Positions 1 through 11,974 of a DNA stretch of 60,000 nt are shown here, piece after piece. The notes below the pieces were generated by a model. The model did no database searches. It was not told the DNA's origin and saw nothing but the letters and a program-made list of their open reading frames with translations. The first letter of the stretch is position 1. Every line of letters starts with the position of its first letter. The position numbers and the translations under genes are program-made. The stretch comes from Membranipora membranacea (Eukaryota > Bryozoa > Gymnolaemata > Cheilostomatida > Membraniporidae), in assembly GCA_914767715.1 (NCBI GenBank), contig OU612066.1, positions 16,623,001-16,683,000 on the forward strand. Direction: 5' to 3'.

Positions 1-119
1 AGAACTCTTCAAAAAGCCACTCTCAACCTCCCTCCAAACAATTCTATGGAGAAGGAAGGGGTTGCCGTCGGACTCTCTTGATTGTATACGGAGCTGGATT
101 AAAGCGTGAGAATTGATAC

Positions 120-1649
120 CTGTCAAATTGCTGCCATCTATAGCCTTTGTACTTGAGACAGTGCTTGTGATATCCATATTTTCTCTTGTCCTCTCATTTG
201 CTATCGGTGTTGGAGATGTTGAGCTTCGAAGTATTGGTGACAGTGTGGTAACTCGGGGAATCATCTGAAGACAGGAACCACTGCTTTCTATTGAACCATG
301 GCTTGTAAGCATTTCACCCCACGTTGTCACAACAGTCTTGATTGATTTATGCCCTGACGTAGGACACACTCCATCGTGAGCTTGAAAAATCCTGTCATTG
401 TCTTTGTCATTATCGTCGTGGCCAGGGTTTGGAGGCTCGTATCCACCATCATTACTCTGATTGAGATTTCGCCATATCCAATGGAAGTCACAATGCTTAT
501 AGAGATTGTAGATTATCACAACTCTATCGTCCATGCCTGCCCTCTCTCCTTCTTCACACCTCCAGGCTTCCCTAGAAGGGTCTGCTGAATCTCCTGCACA
601 TTTTCCGCATACTGTGTAGAGATCCTCAGAGAAATGTCCAGATTTGTCCAGTACAAACTGTGCTTGTAGTGGCTGTCTCATTGCCACTGTAAATACAGAA
701 TATAACACAAGTTTACCACACGCTTACGCACGTTAGGTATAAATATTCTTCATTACTCTTTATAATATATACAAAATTCATCAGATTAAAATAAAGCAGT
801 TAGTTGGTGCCATTTCTAGGGGGTTGATATCAACAATTTTTATGACCTTGAAAGGCACATATAAAACTGTTAATTTCATATACATAATTTAATGAAGGCA
901 TCAGGACAGCTTTTTAGAGGGAAAATGCTGAATTGATTGCTGTAAAAATATGTATCGTCGCAAAAACATTGAGACTGATCTGCAGATATACCTGGTTTAT
1001 GGCCGAATATAGTATATCCGGCAGTGTTTCCTTCCCTGAGCAAATGTGTGGGAATCTCTCGATAATCTTCTGACCCCAAGTTTTCCCACTTCATTGCTGG
1101 TTCTGCAGACCATTTGAACCTGATAAGACCACTGTTGTCACACTCATCGGGCAGACTGAGCTTCATGACCCAGGTATTGTCATCCATCACTCTGGCTTTG
1201 GATAAATCGTGTCGGAAATCACCGGCACAACCTCCATTGAAGACGATAGTCTTTGCATCACCAGGTGCGTAAAATCCATAGAATGTAACTGGTATGTCTA
1301 CCGACCAAGCATTCCCTACAAAGTAAAAACTATATTAGATATAAGAAGGACACAAAACGCTATACAGTCTCTTAGTCAGTCAACTTTTCTTTTATTTTTT
1401 GAATGGCAATTCCAAAATCTACCAGATTTGTGTTCTTTGGTCAATATTGGTAATATCAACGAGTTAAACTCATCTTACAAAAAGTGAACAATATACAATC
1501 GCAGCAAACTCATCACCTGGCAAGTGCTCCACAATTCAAAACACAGAATATTATGGCTGTCTAAATGGCAAATGAAATTTTAATTATAGTCCCGTTCACA
1601 CACCCTTACCGTAAAAGGAGCAGATTATCCATACGTATATCCAGATCAT
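120..1649 (-). CDS. Copy A: CBM20-like + WKWR-module protein, 5' part
   Basis: Three exons are visible and the gene runs off the left edge. Exon 1 (1649-1610, 40 nt) codes a hydrophobic signal peptide (MIWIYVWIICSFY). Exon 2 (1315-992) codes about 108 residues of a CBM20-like starch-binding fold, with VTFYGFYAPGDAK near the start, then W-V-M-K-L-S-L-P, FKWSAEP and WEN. Exon 3 (686 to a donor at 120, 567 nt) codes the WKWR module: YTVCGKC, PSREAWRC, a CDFHWIWR core, GGYEPPN, a D-rich turn and TTWGE, then a Ser/Thr-rich linker. Exon phases are 1-1 throughout and the ORF is intact, unlike copy B. If the 120 donor is skipped the frame stays open to base 1. By analogy with copy B the missing 3' half may code a membrane anchor and macrodomain; this is inference. 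Carbohydrate binding is suggested only by the fold. Confidence 0.72.
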
Positions 1650-3727
1650 CTTTTCATTCTATGTTGCGGAGCTTCAGGTGACGTTTCAACATTCAAATAT
1701 TTGGTGTGTAGAATGATATAATATGGGATGAGTATCTATGCTTATAAAGCAGGAACCAGACTAAAACACTTACATTGATATTACTCATACACAGATAAAA
1801 GATATCAGAGTTTTTATCAGTGACTGTCCCATTGTTTGACAATCTGCCATACAACATCTGATACATGATAAGCTGTACAGGAAATAAAGTGAAATCATTG
1901 TTGAAAGCCTTGATGATGAATTTTTCTATCATTGTGGAATGGAATTTTATAGACCTTCTGTAAATTCTCACTCAAACTTAATTTGCCTTGTCCAGAAAGC
2001 CGCAATGATAAAAGATTGCTCCTCATTGCCATATCACCAAATTATATTTGCAAATATTGGTTTTCAAAACCAGATTTTCAATTCACTACCACGCCAAGCG
2101 AATTTCATAGATAAGCAGTGAATTGAACAAAACCTTCTGACTAACACCGAAAAACATATTGTGTATTACCAGGAGAGCCACCAACTACCACTTATCACTA
2201 GAGTTACTCAATACAATACAGCAATTATGGGTGATGAGGCTTCAACACCCTCTGGTCAGTTTGGGAGACATGACAGCTGGTCTGTAAAAATCATATGCTC
2301 AAAAATCGAATTAATTGGTCAGCCTCATAGACTGGCAACCTTGCGAACATCAATCGGATCACTACCTCAGGTGGTTTTTAACCTTTCAAATTAAAAAATG
2401 AGCTTCTGTATTTTCCTTTGAACAGCCTTTGATACATATAGCACTGCCTAATTGGAATATTATTTTTGTTTTATCTTTGAAGACGATGTGAGCAACTAAT
2501 AGCTATTGCATTCAACCTTCAAAAGGGATGACAGAGCAATGGGGTTGTGTCAGGAGATGTCCTTTATTATAGGGGGGGGGGGGGGGGAGGGGGGCTAATC
2601 AGATGAGACAATAAATTTGCACTTTTCTATATGAGCATATATATCATTAGAGCACATCACACTTTTTGGTCTGGCAGCCAGGGAAATTAAGATCGAATCA
2701 AAATGAGGACAGATTATGCTGACCCACTTAGTAAGACAAAAATTGAGTGCAAATATAGTTTGATATTCATTATATTATTATTGATATTATATAATATAAT
2801 AGCTAATGTATCATTAAAGTAAAGTGAAATAATAATATTCCAGCTTAAAATTTTGAATATTATAAAAATCCAACCTAAAAATATTGATTGCAGAAAAAAA
2901 AATTTAATGTTATTGTAACACAATACAATTCTATATTTAATACAATAACTTAATTTATAATTATGGAATCGTTTTGCAAAAAATCTAGCTGCATATTTTA
3001 AGACACCTTCCAACCTAACGCTATGTTTCATTGTGATTGATCTACTTTTTATATTTTAATATATTATTATTTAGTTTTAATTGTATTAAAAATTGAGATT
3101 TTCGGACAATTCTTTATTTCAGCATATTATGTCAAATTTTTAGATAAAGAAATAAATAGATCAATTGTAGTTAGCTGAAACCAAGGAGTTTTTACAGCAA
3201 AATATCTCATCTGCTTCCTTTATGGCTTTTATAAAACTTTGCAAGAGTATGGTCTCATCTGTATATAATCAAGGGAGATTACTTAGAAAAACATAACCCC
3301 ATTGCATACAAGAAAATTTCCCTTTCTTCTTCTCAGTTGAGACTATAAAACAAACACTAAAGAAACTACTATGGTCTTATTGTAGCGAACAGGTAGAAAA
3401 TAACCAAGCCAAATTTAAGTTTAGGTTTAAGACAAGTAGTGTCAAATTTGTCTTCTCTTATACAAAAGTAGGACAACTGCTTTCATTTAGAACTGTTCCC
3501 TCTGTTGAGACAGAGAGATGTATTGTAAAAGTCGCAAGCCTTGATACCACACTGTCATCGAGACTACACTATCAGCTTATAAAAAAACTTGGTAAAATAT
3601 TCATTGTGTCAAATTTATCCATTATAACTTTAAAAATCTTAACTTGCTAATAGTCAATCTATTGAATTGAAATATTTATTTCATCAATTATTTTATCTCC
3701 TTTACAGGTAGATGAATATTATAACAT
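1650..3727. other. Upstream flank of copy A, duplicated with copy B
   Basis: No convincing gene. Stretches up to about 3600 match the flank of copy B (14034-14970), for example the segment around 2265-2300 against 14625-14660, and 3355-3420 against 14690-14755. About 0.9 kb between roughly 2400 and 3340 has no counterpart there. It is very AT-rich from 2740 and includes a run of 16 G at 2572-2587. Confidence 0.55.
1711..1726 (-). promoter_or_regulatory. Putative TATA-like core promoter of copy A
   Basis: Read on the minus strand this is CCCATATTATATCATTC-like, about 65-75 bases before the copy A start codon. The same element is conserved at the same distance upstream of copy B. The element is visible; promoter function is inferred. 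Confidence 0.3.
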
Positions 3728-3895
3728 TCAGTTGTTAAGCTTAGAGTACATATGCTGATCTGCAGTCTGTCCACTTATATTAACCATTTCATACCCTGCA
3801 GCAGGAAGAGCAGGAAGTATCTCAACGTAATCAGCCTTCACTTCAGGCGATTCACTGCTGGTGTTTTGGTATTCACCAGAACTTATCACATCGGA
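3728..3895 (-). pseudogene. Possible C-terminal exon with tyrosine signalling motifs
   Basis: On the minus strand a frame of about 55 codons ends at TGA 3730-3728. It is acidic and Ser-rich with regularly spaced tyrosines: EYQN, DYVEIL, GYEMVNI and MYSKLNN. These resemble SH2-binding or ITIM-like motifs in cytoplasmic tails. The same frame has a TAG just upstream, beside a TTGCAG acceptor-like site, and I found no partner exon. It may be the last exon of a lost gene, a decayed exon or chance. Function is not assigned. Confidence 0.28.
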
Positions 3896-4012
3896 GTTCT
3901 ATCTGCAACAGAACTCCCGCTTTCCAGAAAACAAGATGTGCCTTGGGTCTGCCATCTGGCTCATATGCCATTCTTTTCACTAAATTTATTTTTTAATGTT
4001 TTATTCTTGTAG

Positions 4013-4267
4013 CTATAGCTTATGAACACGGCTCATACTTTGCCCGTGATTCATGTTATTCATACAACTAAGCCAAGCCTAATGCTAACGGAGAGGTACA
4101 TAATGCAGACCCGTGTAGTAACAGGTGAAGGCAATTCAGCCTATAAGGCAGCATCTTACAAGAATCCAGTTATTCAGTATGATTCAGTTGTTAATAACGA
4201 CCCTTCCATGTTTATCGTGTTCCATGATGCAGTGGTCTACCCTGAGTACATCATCAAACTGAGATGA
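4013..4267 (+). pseudogene. PARP (ADP-ribosyltransferase) catalytic-domain fragment, broken
   Basis: After a good acceptor (TTCTTGTAG at 4004-4012) the plus strand codes AYEHGSYFARDSCYSYN, matching the PARP 'GxYFA..a.YS' block. It then hits an in-frame TAA and a shift near 4093-4097. A second frame continues with MQTRVVTGEG, then DPSMFIVFHDAVVYPEY and a stop at 4265-4267. This is the classical end of PARP10/14-type mono-ADP-ribosyltransferases. The nonsense codon plus frameshift, and the lack of any upstream catalytic half, point to a pseudogene. It is the only plus-strand coding relic in the window. Macrodomains and PARP domains occur together in PARP9/14-type proteins, so its position beside the macrodomain gene may reflect an ancient macro-PARP locus. 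Confidence 0.75.
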
Positions 4268-5129
4268 GAAGCAGTAAGTAGTGCAGAGGCAAACTGACTG
4301 TTGTCATCTGTAAACTGAATTGTATTAAAAATATCTTTGCCTGAAGCTCATAGACTTTTGAAAGTCTGCACTTCAAGTATGATAATATTAAATGGCTATT
4401 GGCTACGGCTATGCTGATTTGCTTCAATCAGCATAGCCTGTCAAGACAGCATTTCCGTTAGAGTTAGATGTTAGAGTTTTTAACTTAAAGTATAGCATTT
4501 TCACTTTCTCATAATTATTTCACAATAAAATTTGCTCAGTTAGACATATACTTGTATGAACGATGGGTGCTCAGTTGGTAATTTCAAATGTTTCACTTAA
4601 CTAAAAACTCACTTTGAAAGCTTTGAACACTAGCTCATAGTGAAGTGCACTTTTCCTGTTAAGTTTCAGCTACTTTCAAAACAACATTTGGTAGACGTGA
4701 GAAAATCTTGGCAGCCTCGTAGTTCACTTGGAATTAGCCATGGGAAGGGTTATTTATTGATCAAGTAGTCACCCTGAATCCGCTACCTCTAGTTCAAGTA
4801 CATAAACCCAACTCTTCTTTTTCCGGAGAAACATGCATGAACTTTATAACCTCTATTTGGGTGGACTTCTAAACATAATGCGAAGGTGAGGCAATTTCAA
4901 TTACCAAGTGGCGCATTTGTAGCGGCTGCTATTGTAATATTGTTACCGCGCCAATCTATAAAATATAGAATATATATATCTATATATATATTATGTGTTT
5001 ATTTATGTATTTAGGTAATATTCATCATTCCTATTGTTAGTCGCTATGTAATCCATTCTAGTTGTCGCACAAATTATCGCGTATTTTTATCTTCGGCCTT
5101 GCAATATGGTTTGACTTCATTCTTACATT
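4268..5129. other. Intergenic region with a perfect hairpin
   Basis: No gene seen. A perfect inverted repeat, GGCTATGCTGATT / AATCAGCATAGCC, with a 6-base loop lies at 4407-4438. The rest is AT-rich with a TATATA run at 4968-4992. Confidence 0.4.
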
Positions 5130-6989
5130 TTATCTCCTGGTTGATGGCTCTTGTGAAGCTATGTTGAGCTGATGTATATAATATGGGACGACTTCATGAT
5201 GATATATCACTATATCGACTAGCTCAATAGTAGAGGTCGGTGCTGCTTTGAAGTATTCCAGGGTAGCTTCGATTAGCAGCTTAGCCATTGATGGAGGTGG
5301 TTTGCCGTATTCACCTATCAGTAAAAAAAGAAGATCAACAAATTGTTGTTTTCTAAAATTTGAGTTTCTTTCACCTCAATGATCCTATTCAATGTGACTT
5401 ACGTTTGACTGCTATGTCAGTTGTTAGATCGGTCAGTTGATATGTAAGTAGATCATGTTAAATCAAGTATGCCCTACATTTCAGTTGCTCCCCCTCGACT
5501 GCACTAGTCAAATGGTAAAAAAGCATGCGGCCTGAGGGAGAGCAACTCAGAATTCAGGCGTTTGCAGGTTCGGTTGAGACTTGCCTGTTCCAAGTGCCGG
5601 GAAAGCAATAGATTTAGCTGCCAAACTATCACACTGAGCGAGGCAGAGCTGAATCATCTCAGTATGGGCAGTCACAAAATCATGGTCACTGAGTAAAGTA
5701 TGGAAATGTAAGGCAAACAAATACTTGGACACCATTCTTTCTGAGCTGGTGATCAGAAGTTTCCTGTGTTGTCGCCCTATAAAACAAATATGACTTGATT
5801 TTCATATATTTGGTCACCAATTCAAGATTATTGTGCTGCCATTTTGCACTCATAGTAATTGGCGATTGTTTTGCAGTGGTGGCTATTTGGCTTTCACTGG
5901 ATTATTTAAATTACTAATGAATGCCAGAAAGCTTACCAAAGTCACAGGATCGAATGAAATTCTCTTTCCAAATGTATTCCAGCCAGTTCTCGCCTCTTGA
6001 CTCTTCTGGGTTATATAACCCTATAGAGGGCAGATAATATTCAATAGGGCAGGGCAGGCAGGGTGGTGTAGTGGTTAGGATTCGAGCCTCCCAATCTGAG
6101 AGATGCAGGTTCGAATCCAGGCCACTACCCATTCTGCTAAAGGAGGTGAGCTCTCCGGACAATAGCCTAGCTTGCCCACTCCTACCTTGTACAGGAGTGC
6201 GCTAAATAGATGTGATGAATCTTAGGTAAGCATATTCTCATTTGCCCGAAAAGGGCCTTGAATAGCAAAATAAAAAGTTGATATTATTATTATATTATTA
6301 TATAATAAGCCTTATTGTATACTCGAGTCTTGGCTGGGATACAGTGTTACACTTGGTCAGTTGAACTCATCTTTAATTAAAGAATAGTTGAACTCCTGAG
6401 CCTTACCCTTAAGCAATTTGATATTCCAAACTTTTCCAGCAGATGTCTTTTGCCTGATCATGTTGTTCACCATACCTAAATCGAATAAATGGCTGATATT
6501 AGAAGGTCATACAGAGTTGAAATATAATTTTGATGGTAGTTATTATTCCACCATTCACTGAATGTGAAATGACAGTTACTAATCATTTCACCGCACAGTT
6601 TAAAAAGAGCCTACGGGGCGATTTGAGTAACAAAGTAACAAATACAGGAAGTCCTTCACAGGGATTATCACACGTTGCGTCAACAGACTCACCTTTATGG
6701 CTGCTCACAATAGCCTCAGCTGAATGCTTAGTCAAATCTCCACGTAAAATTCTAATAATGCAGTTCTTCACCTTCACGCATCCGCGTAAGTCAATACCTG
6801 GATGATGCAGTGGTTTAGGGGTCTTGTTCTCCTTTGTGAATGAGGCTGGATGGTTTATATTTTCTGCCTCCAGACCCGATGCTTCATTAGAAGACCCTGT
6901 CTGGTCACACTCAGATGAAGATAGTAGAGACGCCAGAGTAAGGTTGCTATCCACTACTTTGAAGTTGCTGCGTTGCCTTGATTCGGTTT
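5130..6989 (-). CDS. Macrodomain-like exons of copy B
   Basis: Exon 6989-6693 ends with IIRILRGDLTKHSAEAIVSS, the first strands of a macrodomain ('GDIT..vDaIVN'). Exon 5776-5585 ends with SIAFPALGTG, the second nucleotide loop, and exon 5314-5130 continues EYGKPPPSMA and a final strand IELVDIVIYHHE. The last junction uses a GC donor (ACAG|GCAAGT), supported because it rebuilds the family motif. Between them, exons 6475-6407 and 6020-5937 do not show the canonical Asn and Gly-rich first loop: the expected N-A-A-N...GGG region reads VSSHKGMVNN. The domain belongs to the PARP9/14-type macro class by sequence, but ADP-ribose binding or hydrolysis is uncertain. Confidence 0.7.
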
Positions 6990-9900
6990 CTGCCAAAGCG
7001 AAATGTTATACAGTGCATTTGTTCATTGTGGTTGAAAAAAATGTTAACCACAGCAATATCTGGAAACCTCAACTCATCATCATAAAAACAGTCAAAAGCA
7101 TTTACCATACAGAATAAAAAGATCAATGAACATAGCGTGAATAACATTGTATTCATAACTTGCAAACTGCTGCTCCCTATGTCAGTAGTAGGACAATATA
7201 AAGATATGTGATTTTGGTCAGTATGTAAACAAAGTTGACTAATATACCTAATTGATCAATTCAGAATTCAGATGGAGTACATATGTCATTTAAAGCTTAC
7301 AAAACCTATTCTACTAGACATGAAGCCAAGATAAATAATTAGTCAACTATATGGCACCATTGGCAGATATCAGCAGTAGCACACCAGTGGCGGTAACATC
7401 TACCACTAAGCACATCATATTTGATGCAGGCAAGCCACACAGTAGCACAGGAATGTCACCGGGGCAGATCTTTTTCTTACCTTTCTTTATCTCAATAGAC
7501 ATAAACGAAAAAGAAAATTGAAAAGATAGAGTGTTTCCCCAAATCCAAAGATCGAAGATTTGGAGAGATATGATCACAATGAATTCTGATGAAAAAATAT
7601 TAAACAAGAATTACTTACCCAGTGTGAGGGCTTCAACAGATTGTGTGAAGGTATTACCCAAATCTTTTTTAGCATGATTTTGTAAGTTTCTATTTGACTC
7701 CTCGTGAGCTGTCACTTCTGGCTCTAAGTCAAACTTGAGAGACATTGAGGTGCTTGTTGACCTGGTCGAAGCAGCATCAACAGCAATATCCGTCCCTAGT
7801 TGAACAGCAAAAAAAAACAATGTTTAGAAATAGAGGTTTTTTTGCCATGTCCTAAAGCCGTCAAGCTGTATTGGTGTGGCAAAATAGCTATCTCTAATTT
7901 TGCTGATATACTCGAAGTTAAAAGTGAAATAGATGTGGTTTTTATTAGTTTGGAACGCTCCGGAAACCCATACCGTTTTGTCCTCTGTTACAAATCGCAC
8001 CTAAGCATAATGATTATTTTGTAAAGGAGAAATATGGACTATTGTAACAGCCATTATACCCTAAACTTGCCAATTGCCAAATTTTATTACTATTACCAAC
8101 AGAATGTCTTAAATAACATACATTCCCCTTCATTGCAAGCAATTAGGATATGTCTCAGCTTTTTCACCACTGCTATCACCAGCGGTGCAATCTCCATAGA
8201 GTGAATTGCGGTGGCACCCTTTGCCGCTTTCGTGAAAGAAAAAAAGAAGAAATGTCCTGATTAAAAACGTCACATGATTCCCAGACGCAGTCTATAAAGG
8301 GAGGAGATCTAGAGTGAGAGGAGCAGAAACTTAGTAAAGATACACTCAGATTATCAAGCATGTGTCACCACAGCAAATAAAACACTGAGGCTATGATTGG
8401 TGGGTGTGGAGAAGCAATGTCAAGGTCGAAGGTACTTTCCTGAAAGTACCATATGACCTGGCATTGGCTCTTTTTCTCCCCACCAACCGATCAGAGTCAA
8501 CACATTGGGTAGGTTGGTTCAAAAAGATTTGTTCTGCCCATCCGAGTTGAGCTATTGTGTATTATTTGCAAATTAAAATCAAAATAGCTCCCAGTATTTT
8601 TTGAGGTCTTTGTTTAGCTAGTAACTCGTGGAATCTATTTCCTGAAATCTTTGCTTCCTAGGCATACCTTCCCTATCTTCGAACGCCAATATCCACTGAA
8701 AATTGCCATATCCACAAGGATTGAGACTCCTCAGGAGTCCAAACTTGCTAAAGACTTTTCGAATAAGTCTACCATTCATTGCATAATCACAGCTTAAGTA
8801 GAGCCGGTTGGAGCAGTACTCATCCAATTGGCACACTTTAATCGTCGCAGCGTTGTCACCGTCACTCAAGAACTGTACTGGGGCTTCAGCTATTCTGTTA
8901 GAATCTGGAGAGTTAAAATGAATACAAGAAGTACTTCCTAATGTGTGTACTAGCTGTCATCATGACACTTATATGGGAACAGACTTCTCCCACACTGTTG
9001 TATCATAAATTTATCCAAGAAATACCCTGTAAACAGCGATACCAGTCCACCTCCCTCTCCTCATACAAGAACTATTCCTATCAATGTTAGGCCTGCTGTA
9101 TTGAACAATCTTTCACTTACCCTCAGACTTGAATTCCAGCAGGAACACTGAAGCCAAAGTATTGTACATTTTCTCAATTGGAATTACACAATTGGCAGTG
9201 TACGGTAGCTGAGAAAAATGGTGAGACAACTCACATCCCGTGCAATCAGCTGGGTACTCGTACACAACGATTGCTGTAAATAAAAAAAAAAAACTTAAAA
9301 GGACAAATCATCCAAGTTCCCTGACTCGTCTAAGAGGAAGGAATTGGAACTTTTGTCATCAAACACTGGCTTTAGGCGCACCTACTCAGCTGCATTCAGG
9401 ACACTGTTGTGATCAGTGTTCATTGTTGTGATCAATGTTTATTGTTGTGATCAACGCTCATTGTTGTGATCAGCGTTCACCGTTGTGATCATTGTGCATT
9501 GTTGAGATCACTGACTAGAAACAGACCCATATCATACTAATTTCAACACTGCCTCCGACTGCCTCCGACTGCATCATTGCAATCAAATCAATTAACTCAT
9601 TGATCAATGTATGTTTAAACTCACTTGATGTTATTTCGTTTGTAGCCGTCATCTTCTCTCAAATATCAATATGGTGATTCAGAGAAGAGGAATGCAATGA
9701 TATATCTACAAACACAGCCTAAGTGTTACAGACTGTTAGACTGTATTTGACGTGAATAGTTCTTGTTCCGGTCGCTGTTAGACTCCTGTTAGTAACCACC
9801 CACAATCCACCATTAATCACAAAACATTGTGCATAAGCGTGAGCCTTACATTACGCTGATACTCCTAGCTTAACTAAACTAACATAATTTGACGCATGCA

Positions 9901-11974
9901 ACTTTCATCAATATTTTTATAATAGACTCAACTAACTTCCTTGTTCTGTGTATTTGTGTGGTTAATCCAAGGTTAATCTACCTTGGTTAATCCAATGAAC
10001 TAAACCTTAGGTTTAGTTCATCGGTTAATCTACCTTAGTTAACTATTTTTATGAAACTATAAATGCCTAGGATTAACAATGAGACAGGCTTTATGTTATC
10101 AGCAACATCGAAATTCATTCCAAGCCATGAATGCACATCATGTACACAAGAACACTATCATGACCTGGCCATCCAGTCAAACGCTTATAACAGAGGGAAT
10201 CATGGAATCAGTTAAAATGAGATCTAAATCAGTATCATTACCGAGTGCTGACATAAGGATTATATGATCATTAGCTGATTCTGTGAATGTGACATTTCCC
10301 ACGGAGTAACCTTCTTCTACCTCCTCATATTGACCAGGATTTGGCCTTCCTGGAAACAATGAACTCCCTCTTCATTGCTGGAAATATAGCACGCAAGTGA
10401 CAATATTGTGTTTTTTTTCAACAAAAATCTTATGAATCGGCCTAGGTCTTTGATTCATAAAAAAGGTATGTCATAAATACAACTTCTTGTAGCACTGTGG
10501 TCATTAAATAAAATGGAAAAACGTACAGCGTTTGCAGGTTCTGGACAGCATGGAAGGAGGATGAAAATCTATTACCTGCAATTAAGACATAATTGATAAC
10601 AATGTTTTTTTCTGCTCCCCTCATTGTTTTAGAAACAGTGTCATTAAACCCGCCCTAGCCTGTCTTGACAAACTTTGTGTGGTGGTGGGGGGAACAAAGC
10701 TTGTCATATCTTGCGAGGTCAAAAGTGAGCAGAGGATTGATCAGGTAAATAACTCCATAATAACAACTGATCAACTTGTATTTGAAAGGCGGAGTTGTCC
10801 TCCTTGGAACCCCATCCCCCCTTCACCAAACAAAGCTTCCCAAGACAGGCTACCTCTGCCCATGGTATAATCATGGTATCACCAGTGAAAAAACTTCTAC
10901 AAGCGTCAACCAAAGTTTTTCGAAAAAGAAGAATTTGTTGGGTATTCGAGACTCACCGCTATCTGGGTCACTGCCGTTGCTGCTAGTCCCCTTAAGGTGA
11001 CTCTGGATATTGGTCTTTTCTTCAATCTGTATCATAAAACACAATAATCCTCACCGCTTTTCTGGGCGGATTTTACTAATCTTGTCAAACAAATATGGAT
11101 AGTCACATTTCAAATCTGACAGATTATAGACCATATTTCACCATTGCCCTATCAAGTAGCCGAGGAAAAGTAATCTGTGTTCACAAACAGACGATGATTC
11201 ATTTATTGCTAAGATGTGAATGATCCGCTTTAAGTTACAAAGACTAAAATGCAAATGCAGTCTCAAGGCTTTGGTTCGTTGAGACCTTCTGGCAATGACA
11301 TAATCATACCTACCTTTTGACCTGACATGTCAATCTGCGAATTTTCACCATCACTGTTACAAAGCCAGCTATCAGGACAACACAGACTACTCCAAGGATT
11401 GAGCTCACAAAATTGATACCTCTATCTAAAATCATGGATAAATTAAGCTTCAAAATGCCATGTTTATCATAATGCATTAAATAAATAGCAGAGCTATCAT
11501 AAAATGGGGAGATAAATATATTCACCGGAAATGAAGGATACAAATTGGAAGCCATTTTTCTCATTTTACAATAGAAGCGGTCATCAATCGAGTTCTGTGA
11601 ATGAGTATCCCAGAAGGCGATTCATTTGAATTCAAAGGTGTGACAAAATCTATTCTCCCTAGGATATCCAGGCTAGAGTTGCATTATGGTAGTGGGATAC
11701 TTGCCGAGAGCGCACCTTAATAGCATATCAAAAAGTATGCATTCAAGTTTCTACAAACCTGACACTTCCTTTCCATGTATTGATGTAGTAGTTGTCCTCT
11801 CAATGCCATGGATGTCTGCTGTTTGCACGCTTTGCGCATGCTCAGTTATCATTTCAGTAGGACTTGTTTGAATTACAGCGCCAATGTTGGCATGATTGGG
11901 CTCTGACACTCTTGTTTTAGCGTTGCCGAAAACTGTGGGAATAGGTTCTGGTAAAGTGATTGTAGGCAGCTTAT
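5130..11974 (-). CDS. Copy B 3' half: stalk, transmembrane helix and cytoplasmic macrodomain-like region
   Basis: Nine exons: 11974-11759 (Ser/Thr stalk), 11425-11314 or -11322 (transmembrane), 11026-10957, 10340-10242, 7795-7619, 6989-6693, 6475-6407, 6020-5937 with 5776-5585, and 5314-5130 (stop TAA). Exons after the membrane exon are almost all phase 1-1. The membrane exon codes FVSSILGVVCVVLIAGFVTV followed by basic residues, giving type I topology. The next 200 or so residues are acidic and Ser/Thr-rich, then comes macrodomain-like sequence. The membrane exon has two candidate donors. The strong GTAGGT gives phase 2; the weak GTCAAA at 11321 gives phase 0 and joins best to the next exon. 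The ectodomain exons upstream are broken, so it is unclear whether this half is expressed, or from which start. Local structure and reading frames are intact. Confidence 0.65.
6061..6305 (+). repeat. tRNA-derived SINE
   Basis: The head at 6061-6130 has an A-box-like GTGTAGTGGTTAGGATTC and a perfect B-box GGTTCGAATCC, as in tRNA genes. The stems do not pair properly, so it is not a functional tRNA. A non-tRNA body follows and ends in an ATT-rich microsatellite tail (6285-6305). It sits antisense in an intron, about 40 bases from the acceptor of exon 6020-5937. Confidence 0.72.
8393..8497. mobile_element. Short foldback (MITE-like) element
   Basis: Almost the whole 105 bases is an imperfect palindrome. 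Outer arms are TGATTGGTGGGTGTGGAGAA against TTCTCCCCACCAACCGATCA, and the centre is GGTACTTTC-CT-GAAAGTACC. Edge sequences (CATTGGCTCT, GATCAGAG) resemble hairpins at 55888-55945 and 56598-56700. Confidence 0.5.
8618..9652 (-). CDS. Small unknown gene or alternative 3' end inside a copy B intron
   Basis: Four exons: 9652-9625 (ATG, MTATNEITS), 9274-9236, 9147-9121 and 8904-8618 (TAG). All junctions are phase 1 with good GT/AG signals, giving about 126 residues. I recognise no family. The last exon has five cysteines and mixed hydrophobic and basic segments (VCQLDEYCSNRLYLSC, then a short basic run). It lies wholly inside the intron between copy B exons 10340-10242 and 7795-7619 on the same strand. 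Because all phases match, exon 10242 could also splice to 9274 and use these exons as an alternative C-terminus. No signal peptide is seen in the stand-alone version. Confidence 0.45.
9404..9512. repeat. Degenerate 20-base tandem repeat
   Basis: About five units of GTTGTGATCANNGTTCATT with point differences, in the first intron of the small gene at 8618-9652. Confidence 0.75.

Noticed and set aside
3752-4012. Plus-strand 86-codon frame upstream of the PARP fragment
   Set aside because: No PARP similarity; it overlaps the minus-strand tyrosine-motif exon and a poly-pyrimidine acceptor tract.
6061-6130. tRNA gene (A- and B-box present)
   Set aside because: Acceptor and T stems do not pair, and a SINE-type body with an ATT tail follows.
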